Source: Alteromonas indica (GTDB taxonomy: Bacteria; Pseudomonadota; Gammaproteobacteria; Enterobacterales; Alteromonadaceae). Taken from it: DNA of 64,000 bases. The translations under genes were made by a program, and so were the position numbers. Location of the stretch: contig PYVY01000001.1 of NCBI GenBank assembly GCA_003056425.1, positions 248,001 to 312,000 on the forward strand, written 5' to 3'. Positions 28,529 to 36,805 of this stretch are shown here, piece by piece (positions within the stretch are counted from its first letter, which is position 1; each line of letters starts with the position of its first letter). Below the pieces are notes generated by a model, which was not told the origin of the DNA, made no database searches, and was given only the letters and a program-made list of their open reading frames with translations.

Positions 28529-29438
28529 TGACATCATGCAGCAGTTAACCCAACTGATGTCAGAGGGTCGAAACCCGGACACTATGAACCTGGACGCCGG
28601 TAGCACGCTGGAGATTGTCAGTGCGATAAATGCCGAAGATCAAAAGGTCGCGCCGGCCGTCGCTACGCAATTACCTGCCATTGCCCGTGCGGTAGATATT
28701 ATTGTAGAACGATTGCGCCGCAAAGGGCGGTTGATTTATGTTGGCGCGGGCACCAGCGGCCGGCTAGGGATACTGGATGCGGTAGAATGTCGCCCAACTT
28801 TTAGCGTGCCCGACACGCTCGTAGTGGGGGTAATTGCCGGCGGCCAACGTGCTATCGAACACGCCGTAGAAGGCGCTGAAGACAATGAGCCGCAAGGTGC
28901 CCAGGACTTACAGGCGCTATCCCTCCAATCAAATGATGTAGTGGTAGGCCTGTCGGCCAGCGGCCGCACGCCTTATGTGGCCGGGGCTCTGGCTTATGCG
29001 CAGGCCACCGGTTGCGCCACTATAGCTATCGCCTGCTCCCCTGGCACCCGTATTTTGCAGCAAGCTGATGTGGCAATCTGTCCCCAGGTAGGGCCCGAAG
29101 CTCTTACTGGTTCCACCAGAATGAAGTCCGGTACTGCGCAAAAACTGGTACTCAATACATTATCGACAGCCAGCATGGTAAAGCTGGGTAAAAGCTATTC
29201 TAACTTGATGGTTGATGTGAATGCCTCTAATCATAAACTGCGCGCGCGTGCGGTAAGAATTGTAATGCAGGCAACCGAGTGTGATGAAGCTACTGCGAAG
29301 ACAGCGTTACAGGAGGCGGGCCAACAGGCTAAAGTCGCTATTTTAATGATTCTCAGTGGGGCTAGTGCCGAGCACGCCAGCGCCTTGCTAAATCAACAGC
29401 AGGGCTATTTGCGTAACGCCTTAGCGGCAGGCCGCTAA
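28512..29438 (+). CDS. murQ: N-acetylmuramic acid 6-phosphate etherase
   Basis: 308 residues from ATG 28512 (AGGA at 28499-28502). MurQ cuts the lactyl ether of MurNAc-6-phosphate to give GlcNAc-6-phosphate and D-lactate in the cytosol. The signature is complete: YVGAGTSGRLGILDAVEC with the catalytic glutamate near the end, ESGN-type EGAEDN, VVGLSASGRTPYV in the SIS domain and GSTRMKSGTAQK near the phosphate site. It overlaps the upstream transporter and abuts namZ (TAATG), so it is translationally coupled on both sides. The substrate needs a sugar kinase, which is not in this window. Confidence 0.96.
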   Translation: MSLQHNDIMQQLTQLMSEGRNPDTMNLDAGSTLEIVSAINAEDQKVAPAVATQLPAIARAVDIIVERLRRKGRLIYVGAGTSGRLGILDAVECRPTFSVPDTLVVGVIAGGQRAIEHAVEGAEDNEPQGAQDLQALSLQSNDVVVGLSASGRTPYVAGALAYAQATGCATIAIACSPGTRILQQADVAICPQVGPEALTGSTRMKSGTAQKLVLNTLSTASMVKLGKSYSNLMVDVNASNHKLRARAVRIVMQATECDEATAKTALQEAGQQAKVAILMILSGASAEHASALLNQQQGYLRNALAAGR

Positions 29439-30583
29439 TGTTGCGACTAGTATTTACCACCCTTTGGTTATGCCTGGTAACAAGCCCGGCAAGTGCGCTA
29501 ACCGTTGGGGCAGAGCAACCTGCGCGCTATTTACCGTTACTTAAAAATAAAAATGTGGCACTGGTGGTCAACCAAACCTCACGGGTGCAGCAGACACATC
29601 TGGTCGATTATTTGCTACAACAGCAGGTTAACGTCGTGAATGTGATGGCGCCTGAACATGGCTTTCGCGGCCAGCAGGGAGCGGGCGAGCATATTGCTGA
29701 TAACACCGACGCAAAAACCGGTCTGCCCATTACCTCGTTGTACGGCGTTACAAAAAAACCCACAGCCAGGATGTTGCGTGGGGTTGATGTAATAGTGTTT
29801 GACATTCAGGATGTGGGCGCGCGGTTTTACACCTACATCAGTACCTTACACTATGTGTTGGAGGCGGCAGCACAACAGGCGATACCGGTTATTGTACTGG
29901 ATCGACCAAATCCTAATGGACGCTTTGTAGACGGTCCGGTGCGCGAGGCAGCGTTCAGCTCTTTCGTGGGCGTGGATCCGTTGCCTGTATTACACGGCAT
30001 GACAGTGGGCGAGTTAGCCTTAATGATACAGGGCGAAAACTGGATTGAGCAGGCTCAGTCTCTGGCGCTGACAATTATCGATATAACAGATTACCAGCGT
30101 GATATGCCCTATACATTACCTTATGCGCCCAGCCCTAATTTGCCTAACGCCACCGCGATACGGCTTTACCCTTCGCTATGCTTTTTTGAGGCTACCAGCG
30201 TTAGCATTGGCCGAGGCACCGACCTGCCCTTTCAAGTGGCTGGGCACTCAAAGGTTAGACTGGGTTCGCTGACGCTCACGCCAACCTCGCGGCCCCAGGC
30301 CGCGGCGCCTAAATTGGCAGGGCAACAGGTGTGGTATAAAGACTTGCGTCATAGCGCCATGCAAGGCCTGGATTTATCTTTATTTATAGAAACTTACCAG
30401 CAATTCATGCAGGCAAATGAGACCTTTTTTACTGCCCCGGCATTTATGGACAAATTAGCGGGTACCGACAAATTACGTAAAGCAATTGAACAAGGACAAA
30501 GCATAAACGCGATTCGAGCAACATGGCAAGCTGACCTTGAACACTTTCGTAAGGCCCGTGAGCCGTATTTGCTATACCCATAA
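29438..30583 (+). CDS. namZ: NamZ-type exo-beta-N-acetylmuramidase (DUF1343)
   Basis: 381 residues with a signal peptide (LVFTTLWLCLVTSPASA), so periplasmic. DUF1343 landmarks are VALVVNQTSRV, MAPEHGFRGQQGAGE, VFDIQDVGARFYTYIS and VLDRPNPNG. Bacillus subtilis NamZ of this family releases MurNAc from the non-reducing ends of peptide-free murein glycans, complementing NagZ. Its start shares a base with the murQ stop. With the exported NagZ at 34824 it would allow stepwise release of GlcNAc and MurNAc outside the cytoplasm. Confidence 0.9.
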   Translation: MLRLVFTTLWLCLVTSPASALTVGAEQPARYLPLLKNKNVALVVNQTSRVQQTHLVDYLLQQQVNVVNVMAPEHGFRGQQGAGEHIADNTDAKTGLPITSLYGVTKKPTARMLRGVDVIVFDIQDVGARFYTYISTLHYVLEAAAQQAIPVIVLDRPNPNGRFVDGPVREAAFSSFVGVDPLPVLHGMTVGELALMIQGENWIEQAQSLALTIIDITDYQRDMPYTLPYAPSPNLPNATAIRLYPSLCFFEATSVSIGRGTDLPFQVAGHSKVRLGSLTLTPTSRPQAAAPKLAGQQVWYKDLRHSAMQGLDLSLFIETYQQFMQANETFFTAPAFMDKLAGTDKLRKAIEQGQSINAIRATWQADLEHFRKAREPYLLYP

Positions 30584-30677
30584 AGCATTGAAGATAACAC
30601 CGGTTTGCAGAAAAGCAGTTGATCAGCAAGGCTAAATCTTCTTAAATGAACGTTCCGTTATGTTGTTAAGGATGGGT

Positions 30678-33503
30678 ATGCCTGAGAAGACTGCCATGGA
30701 TGCTCGCCACTGGCACGGATTCACCACCGCCATAGGCGAGGTGTTGCGTCCTGAACAGTGTATCAGCGATTTGCCCCGCCGCCTTGCCTATAGTACCGAT
30801 GCCAGTTTCTATACGCTGATACCGCAACTCGTGCTGCAGTTGGACAACCTGGCTGAGGTGCGCCAGGTTCTGCGATTAGCGACCCAATGGTCTATTCCCC
30901 TCACCTTTCGCGCGGCAGGTACCAGTTTATCCGGCCAGGCGATCAGCGACAGTGTACTGCTTACGCTCAGCACCAAATGGCAGCAGGCAGAGGTATTGGA
31001 GCAAGGTGCCCGCATCAGGATGCAGCCCGGTTTAATCGGGGCCAAAGCGAACGCTGCCCTGGCACCTTTGGGCTATAAAATCGGTCCTGATCCGGCTTCT
31101 ATCAATACCTGTAAAATTGGGGGTATTGCCGCTAACAACGCATCGGGTATGTGCTGCGGCATTGTTCACAACAGTTATCACACCTTAGCTGATATGACCC
31201 TGGTATTGGCTGATGGCAGTATGCTCAATACGCACGATGAACAATCTGTATCGCAGTTTCGGCAAACTCACAAAGCACTCCTTGACGGGTTGGCGAGCCT
31301 GCGGGACAGGGTGCGCGCTGATGCTATTCTAAGCCAGCGTATACGGCATCAATACCGACTTAAGAACACCATGGGTTATGGGTTAAATGCACTGCTGGAT
31401 TACACAGATCCATTGGCTATCTTAACTCACCTGATGATTGGCTCTGAAGGCACATTGGGATTTATCGGGGAACTAACCCTGCATACCGTCAAAGTTGCGC
31501 CCTTGCGCGCTACCGGCTTGTTTTTATTTGACAACGCCAGTGCCGCATGTGCCTGTATTGCGAGCTTAAAGCAACTTGGCGCTGCCGCCGTCGAATTGAT
31601 GGACGCCCGGGCGTTACGCCGTGTAGCCGATATGCTGAATACATATTCTACCGCCCCCGTGGCCGATACCGCCGTGGCCCTGCTCATTGATGTTACCGAT
31701 AGCAACGCCCCGGCTTTGGCGACCCGCTTAGCCAACATAATGGCCGCGCTAGAGCAGTCGGCCAGGGTACAGGTAATGTGCCCCTTTACCCAGGTCAGTG
31801 AAGAAATTGAACGTTTATGGCAAATTAGAAAAGGCCTGTTTCCTGCGGTAGGCGCTATACGAGAGAGTGGCAGCACAGTCATTATTGAAGATATAGCCTT
31901 CGGCTTGGCCGACCTGGCAGCAGGGCTAGGGGCGCTCGATACCTTGTTTACCCGCCATGGGTATGATGAAGCAATTGTGTTTGGCCATGCGCTGGACGGA
32001 AATGTGCACTTCGTTTTTACCCAAAAGTTCGAGACTGCAGAGGATATTGCCCGATACCAGGCTTTTATGCAGGAAGTGAGCACACTGGTAGTCGAGCAGT
32101 TTGCGGGCACGCTTAAAGCCGAACATGGTACCGGCCGTAATATGGCCCCCTTTCTAACTCAGCAATGGGGCAGTGCGGCGGTACAGGTCATGCAGCAAAT
32201 TAAGCATCTAATTGATCCGGCCGGTATTCTAAACCCGGGGGTTATTATTAATCCCAACAAACACGCTCATTTGCAGCATTTAAAACAGCTTCCCGCTGTC
32301 GATCCTATTGTAGATAAGTGTATTGAATGTGGTTTTTGTGAACCGCAGTGCCCATCACGTAATCTCACCCTGACACCACGTCAGCGTATCGCGCTTATGC
32401 GCCGCGCCAGCCTGCTGCCGGTGGCCGCCCGCGCCGAGGTAGAAAAGGCCTTTGGCTATTTGGCCGATACCACTTGTGCAGCTACCGGAATGTGTGCCAC
32501 CAGCTGCCCCGTCGGTATAGATACCGGAGCCTGGATAAAACAGCGTCGTGCGCTCCATACCCCGGACGCAGCAAGTTTTATGGCTAATCATCTTGCTCTG
32601 ACCCATCGGGCCTCCCGCAGTGCTTTATCCACCGTTTCCTGGCTAGCCAAAACTATCCCGGTATCAATACTGGAAACGGCAAGCCAACGGGCCCATGAAA
32701 TAAGCCGCGCCCTACCGGTTTACCACCGCTATGTACCGGCTGGGGCTACGACAGTGATGCCCACGTCCGCTGGCTATAAAGACAAGGTGGTTTATGTACC
32801 CGGCTGCCCCAACCGCCTATTTGCGGCCCCGCCCGGGTACGATCCACTACCCGATGTGGTCGTCAGGCTGCTCAACAAAGCGGGAATTGAAGTTATTATT
32901 CCTGCAAAATATTCCCGTCACTGTTGTGGCCAGCCATGGCGTAGTAAAGGCAATATAGCAGCAGCTTCCCACCACGAAGCGGCCATGAGCAGTTTGCTTG
33001 CCAGTTATACGGAACAAGGTAGGTGGCCGGTGATCACCGACGCCAGCCCCTGCGCACTTAATCTGCATACCCAACAGGGGCTTAATATTGTTGAACTTGC
33101 CGAGTTTCTGTTAACCACAGTGGTACCCCGTCTCGAGATCAGCCCACACCCCGAACCATTGATGTTGCATGTATCCTGTAGCAGCCAGCAGCTGGATGGC
33201 GGAAAGTCTTTGCGTACGCTGGCCAAACGGCTATCGGTAGAGGTTACTGAAGCTCAGGATATAAGTTGCTGTGGGTTTGCCGGTGACAAAGGCTTTACCT
33301 GCCCGCAGCTAAATGAAAGTGCACTGGCCTCGCTAGCCGGCCAAATTCCGCCCCGCACGCAGTGGGGCTTTAGCAATAGCCGAACCTGTGAAATAGGCCT
33401 GACTAAAGCCGCCGGCATTCACTATCAACACATTGCCTATTTACTCGATAAGGTTAGTGAGTCTTTACCTTCAAATTTCTCAGGGGCCGTTTATGCACCA
33501 TAG
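30678..33503 (+). CDS. dld: FAD/Fe-S D-lactate dehydrogenase (Dld-II type)
   Basis: 941 residues from ATG 30678, chosen for AAGGA at 30668-30672; ATG 30660 is possible. N-terminal FAD-binding PCMH domain (FRAAGTSLSGQ, DPASINTCKIGGIAANNASG), FAD-oxidase C-terminal domain (VFGHALDGNVHF, LKAEHGTGRN), then two ferredoxin-like cysteine sets (CIECGFCEPQCPSR, CAATGMCATSCPVG) and two CCG repeats (HCCGQPW, SCCGFAGDKG). This layout and length match the membrane-associated, quinone-linked D-lactate dehydrogenases of Pseudomonas and Shewanella. Next to murQ it fits oxidation of the D-lactate that MurQ releases, giving pyruvate. It overlaps the M14 gene by 11 bases. Confidence 0.92.
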   Translation: MPEKTAMDARHWHGFTTAIGEVLRPEQCISDLPRRLAYSTDASFYTLIPQLVLQLDNLAEVRQVLRLATQWSIPLTFRAAGTSLSGQAISDSVLLTLSTKWQQAEVLEQGARIRMQPGLIGAKANAALAPLGYKIGPDPASINTCKIGGIAANNASGMCCGIVHNSYHTLADMTLVLADGSMLNTHDEQSVSQFRQTHKALLDGLASLRDRVRADAILSQRIRHQYRLKNTMGYGLNALLDYTDPLAILTHLMIGSEGTLGFIGELTLHTVKVAPLRATGLFLFDNASAACACIASLKQLGAAAVELMDARALRRVADMLNTYSTAPVADTAVALLIDVTDSNAPALATRLANIMAALEQSARVQVMCPFTQVSEEIERLWQIRKGLFPAVGAIRESGSTVIIEDIAFGLADLAAGLGALDTLFTRHGYDEAIVFGHALDGNVHFVFTQKFETAEDIARYQAFMQEVSTLVVEQFAGTLKAEHGTGRNMAPFLTQQWGSAAVQVMQQIKHLIDPAGILNPGVIINPNKHAHLQHLKQLPAVDPIVDKCIECGFCEPQCPSRNLTLTPRQRIALMRRASLLPVAARAEVEKAFGYLADTTCAATGMCATSCPVGIDTGAWIKQRRALHTPDAASFMANHLALTHRASRSALSTVSWLAKTIPVSILETASQRAHEISRALPVYHRYVPAGATTVMPTSAGYKDKVVYVPGCPNRLFAAPPGYDPLPDVVVRLLNKAGIEVIIPAKYSRHCCGQPWRSKGNIAAASHHEAAMSSLLASYTEQGRWPVITDASPCALNLHTQQGLNIVELAEFLLTTVVPRLEISPHPEPLMLHVSCSSQQLDGGKSLRTLAKRLSVEVTEAQDISCCGFAGDKGFTCPQLNESALASLAGQIPPRTQWGFSNSRTCEIGLTKAAGIHYQHIAYLLDKVSESLPSNFSGAVYAP

Positions 33504-34827
33504 TCTGATAGCGCATCTAGCCCAACTGGCGCAGCATCGATGCCTGCCCGGCTTGAATAAACCCCATCTATGCTTTGACGACATTGCGCCAATAATGCAT
33601 CAATTAGCCCACCACCCAGAGGTTAGTTCACAGCTTGTTGGCCATTCATTTAATGGTACCCCTATTTACCGCTTAAGTGTGGGGCATGGCCCCCTGGTGG
33701 TCTTAGGCTGGACACAAATGCACGGCGATGAGCCTACCGCTACCGCCGCTGTACTGGACTGGCTCAGCCTGTTAGTTGACCAGCCTGAATTTAGCCCTGC
33801 TGAAGCGTGGCAACATCAATGCACTATCCATATGATTGTGATGCTGAACCCGGATGGCGCCAGACTCCAACGGCGCGAAAATGCCCAGGGTATTGATATA
33901 AACCGGGATGCCAGCGTATTGCAATCGCCCGAAGGGGCTCTGTTGATGCGCCAGGTTGAGCAGTTAAAACCGCTGGTAGCCTTCAATCTGCATGACCAGA
34001 ATCCTTACTATGCGGCAGGGCCAGCCGGAGCAAAACCGTCGACCTTAGCCTTTTTGGCGCCGCCTTTTGACGCGCCTGAAACCATAGATACGCGACGAAA
34101 ACGGGCCATGCAGCTAATTGCAGCCATGTATCAGGGACTTCGGGCGGTTAGCGAGGTGGGCCTGGCGCGTTATATTGAAGGTTATTCCCCACGCTGTTTT
34201 GGCGATAATGTTGCAGCCCATTGCAGCACTATATTAATAGAAAGTGGTGCCTGTTTGAATGACCCCAACCGTCAGCAGGCACGCAGTCTTAACGTGGTCG
34301 CTTTGCAATTGGCGCTAGATCATTTACTGCACAATACGCTGGATGATTTTGCGTTAACAGACTATCTGGCGATTCCTGAAAATAAAGAGGACGGCTATTG
34401 TGACATTGTTTTACGTCATGTTTGCCAGCAACGTGAACAACAACGCTTTTTTACCGATATCGCTATCAATCATAGCGCTGAGGCCCCTTATGCGCTTATC
34501 ACGGCAATAGGCGATCTTCAGCCTCAGCAGGGCTTTATTGAAATAGACTGTGATGGGCTGACCTTGTTACCGGCTAAAGGTGTCCGTGTCGCCCCAGGCA
34601 CAAAACTGACCGAAGAAATAGCCCTGAACTGGCTAAAAGCAGGCTATAACCATATTTCTCAGTGTGAAGACTCACTAACCCAAGAAGCGAACAAAATCGG
34701 ATTAAAAGTTCAAAATTCACCCCAACTCTATCCGTTTAAAGGAGATACGGCAGCCTTAATTCTGGCACGTAATGGTAAGCCGGAGATTGCCATTATTGGC
34801 GCCCGGGTTTGGACCCTCAAAGACTAA
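33493..34827 (+). CDS. M14 family zinc carboxypeptidase
   Basis: 444 residues from ATG 33493, with AGGGG just upstream. M14 landmarks: TQMHGDEPTATAA with the zinc His and Glu, LNPDGARLQRRENAQGIDINRD with the substrate arginines, NLHDQNPYY with the third zinc ligand, and ILIESGACL with the catalytic glutamate. There is no signal peptide, so it is cytosolic. MpaA, also M14, cuts the gamma-D-Glu-diaminopimelate bond of murein tripeptide; position inside the cluster suggests a similar role here, though the chain is longer than MpaA. Its stop overlaps the nagZ stop on the other strand. Confidence 0.87.
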   Translation: MHHSLIAHLAQLAQHRCLPGLNKPHLCFDDIAPIMHQLAHHPEVSSQLVGHSFNGTPIYRLSVGHGPLVVLGWTQMHGDEPTATAAVLDWLSLLVDQPEFSPAEAWQHQCTIHMIVMLNPDGARLQRRENAQGIDINRDASVLQSPEGALLMRQVEQLKPLVAFNLHDQNPYYAAGPAGAKPSTLAFLAPPFDAPETIDTRRKRAMQLIAAMYQGLRAVSEVGLARYIEGYSPRCFGDNVAAHCSTILIESGACLNDPNRQQARSLNVVALQLALDHLLHNTLDDFALTDYLAIPENKEDGYCDIVLRHVCQQREQQRFFTDIAINHSAEAPYALITAIGDLQPQQGFIEIDCDGLTLLPAKGVRVAPGTKLTEEIALNWLKAGYNHISQCEDSLTQEANKIGLKVQNSPQLYPFKGDTAALILARNGKPEIAIIGARVWTLKD

Positions 34828-36674
34828 TGCTGACGCAACGGTATAGTGACCGGTGAGCGCCCGGTTAATGGTATTTTACCGTACAGGCCCTGCGCCAATG
34901 CTTCGAACACCGCCCCCCGGGCCGTAGTGCGCTGCGCGTCCTTATGAGGCAAGGTCTGTACATTGTAGCCAAAAGTAGCCAGGGCGGCATCGCTGACCGC
35001 CTCATAGTCGCGTATTTGGTAAGGCGCCCGCATACTTACAAACACCGTCTTCTTGCCCGCTGTCTTTGCCTGTTTCAACAGGGCATATTGCCACTGCTGC
35101 CGGGCATTAGCTGAGATTCGCCCGGCGAGTGTAGCAGGGTTGTCCAGGCCGCCGGTTTCGGCCACGCTATGAACCGGTGTAATGTCAGCTAACACCACTA
35201 TGTCAGCTGATTGCCAGCCAGCCGTCTGCCGCATATCACTTGCGAGCAATGAGGTATAGCACTGCACTTTGATTGCCGGACTGATCCCAGTCAGCGCTGC
35301 GGTAAAAGCATGACAGCGAGCCGTATCTGGCATGATGGCGGCTATACGCTGGGTGATATCCAATGGCAGCACTTTGGTATTGAATAGCTGGGTCAGTGCT
35401 GCTTGGGCTAATGCCAGTTCGGTGGCCTGCTGGGCGGCCGAAGGTAAGGCCGCCGTAGCCCTTGCCTGGCGCACCAGCAGTGATTGCTGTAAAAACTGCC
35501 CGGCGGCATAGCCTTCCTTCAGCGCAAGGATGCGTGCGGCTGAAGCAGTGAATTCGGTATGTGATAATGCGCCGGAAGCTAATGCGCCAAGCACATGTTG
35601 TCTTATCTGATTAAACCGATGGATGTCGTCTGGATTACGAATAGAAAATGGCATCAAGGCAATATCGGCGCCCGCCGAAAATGTCTGCACCAGCGCCTGG
35701 CTAGGCGTAAAATATTGCGCGATACCTGCCATATCAAGTGCATCTGTCACAATTAACCCCGTATAGCCCAGTTGGTTACGCAATAAACCGGTAAGAATTT
35801 TTTTCGATAGGGTCGCCGGCAACGCTATTTCTTCACCCGTCCGGGAGGTGACTTTTGTATCATCAAGCGCAGGATACTGAATATGTGCACTCATGATCAT
35901 TTGAGGGGGCGTCGCGCTTTTAATGGCCCGTACAAACGGCAGCAAATCAGCGCGCTTTATGTGGGCTAAACTATGCTCAACTTTGGGCAACCCGGTATGG
36001 CTGTCGACACTGGTATCGCCGTGACCCGGAAAGTGTTTAACCGCGCTGACAATCTGCTGCTTTTGTAGCGCGGCAATGGTTGCTATGCCCAGCTCGGCCA
36101 CCAAAGTAGGTGACTCTCCATAGCTTCGCACATTAATTACAGGATTATGCGGATTACTATTCACGTCAATCGAAGGTGCAAAATTAACGTTAAATCCTAA
36201 TAATCTAAGTGAGTTAGCCAACCCATTCGCTACCTGCGTAGCAAACTCGGTATCATAAGCAGCATAACTGGCTCCAATTGCCATATTGCCTACGTACCGG
36301 GTAGCCATAGCATCTGGGATACGTGCAACCCGTCCACCTTCCTGATCAATAGCAATAAACAGAGGTGGCAGATTATTATCGTGCATAAGTTTTTGCAGCT
36401 GATAATTGAATTTGACCACCTGAGCTACAGAGCGAATATTTTCGCTAAACAAGATTACGCCACCGATGGCGCCGGAGGTAAGTATGTCAGCCAGTGCCGG
36501 GGTTAACTCAGTGACAGGCTGACGACACGTGGCAGCCGGCGTATTGTCCGCACAGAAATAGCGAAAATCCAGTATCATTTTTTGTCCGAGCATCTCGCTA
36601 TCAGATAACGAACGCGCGGCGTTTGCTGCACCACAGCCTATCAACAACAGCAAAAATCCGGCAAAATACTTCAT
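34824..36674 (-). CDS. nagZ: Exported two-domain beta-N-acetylhexosaminidase (NagZ, GH3)
   Basis: 616 residues from ATG 36674. The GH3 N-terminal barrel shows IAIDQEGGRVARI, the KHFPGHGDTSVDSHTGLP segment with the NagZ-specific Asp-His acid/base dyad, and VTDALDMAGI with the nucleophile aspartate. A C-terminal domain of about 230 residues follows, absent from the 340-residue cytosolic NagZ of enterobacteria but present in Bacillus NagZ. The N-terminus is a signal peptide with a possible lipobox (LIGC, C14); cleavage after ANA is the alternative. So it is a periplasmic or lipoprotein enzyme releasing GlcNAc from murein chain ends. It is convergent with the M14 gene. Confidence 0.92.
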   Translation of the reverse strand: MKYFAGFLLLLIGCGAANAARSLSDSEMLGQKMILDFRYFCADNTPAATCRQPVTELTPALADILTSGAIGGVILFSENIRSVAQVVKFNYQLQKLMHDNNLPPLFIAIDQEGGRVARIPDAMATRYVGNMAIGASYAAYDTEFATQVANGLANSLRLLGFNVNFAPSIDVNSNPHNPVINVRSYGESPTLVAELGIATIAALQKQQIVSAVKHFPGHGDTSVDSHTGLPKVEHSLAHIKRADLLPFVRAIKSATPPQMIMSAHIQYPALDDTKVTSRTGEEIALPATLSKKILTGLLRNQLGYTGLIVTDALDMAGIAQYFTPSQALVQTFSAGADIALMPFSIRNPDDIHRFNQIRQHVLGALASGALSHTEFTASAARILALKEGYAAGQFLQQSLLVRQARATAALPSAAQQATELALAQAALTQLFNTKVLPLDITQRIAAIMPDTARCHAFTAALTGISPAIKVQCYTSLLASDMRQTAGWQSADIVVLADITPVHSVAETGGLDNPATLAGRISANARQQWQYALLKQAKTAGKKTVFVSMRAPYQIRDYEAVSDAALATFGYNVQTLPHKDAQRTTARGAVFEALAQGLYGKIPLTGRSPVTIPLRQH

Positions 36675-36791
36675 AGCAAGGCACACACCAAAACAAACAG
36701 TGCACGTATGCTACTGCACCCCTGCAATAAATCAAAACAACGGCTTGCGAAAGTTAACGACAATTGCGTACAGTACAGGCAGTGTCTTTTT

Positions 36792-36797
36792 TATAAT
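36792..36797 (+). promoter_or_regulatory. -10 box close to the amidase start
   Basis: A perfect TATAAT ends 8 bases before the ATG at 36806. A transcript from it would start within 1-3 bases of the ATG, and no Shine-Dalgarno is visible, so the mRNA may be leaderless. No good -35 hexamer is present at 16-18 bases. Confidence 0.35.
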
Positions 36798-36805
36798 GTC
36801 TGTTT

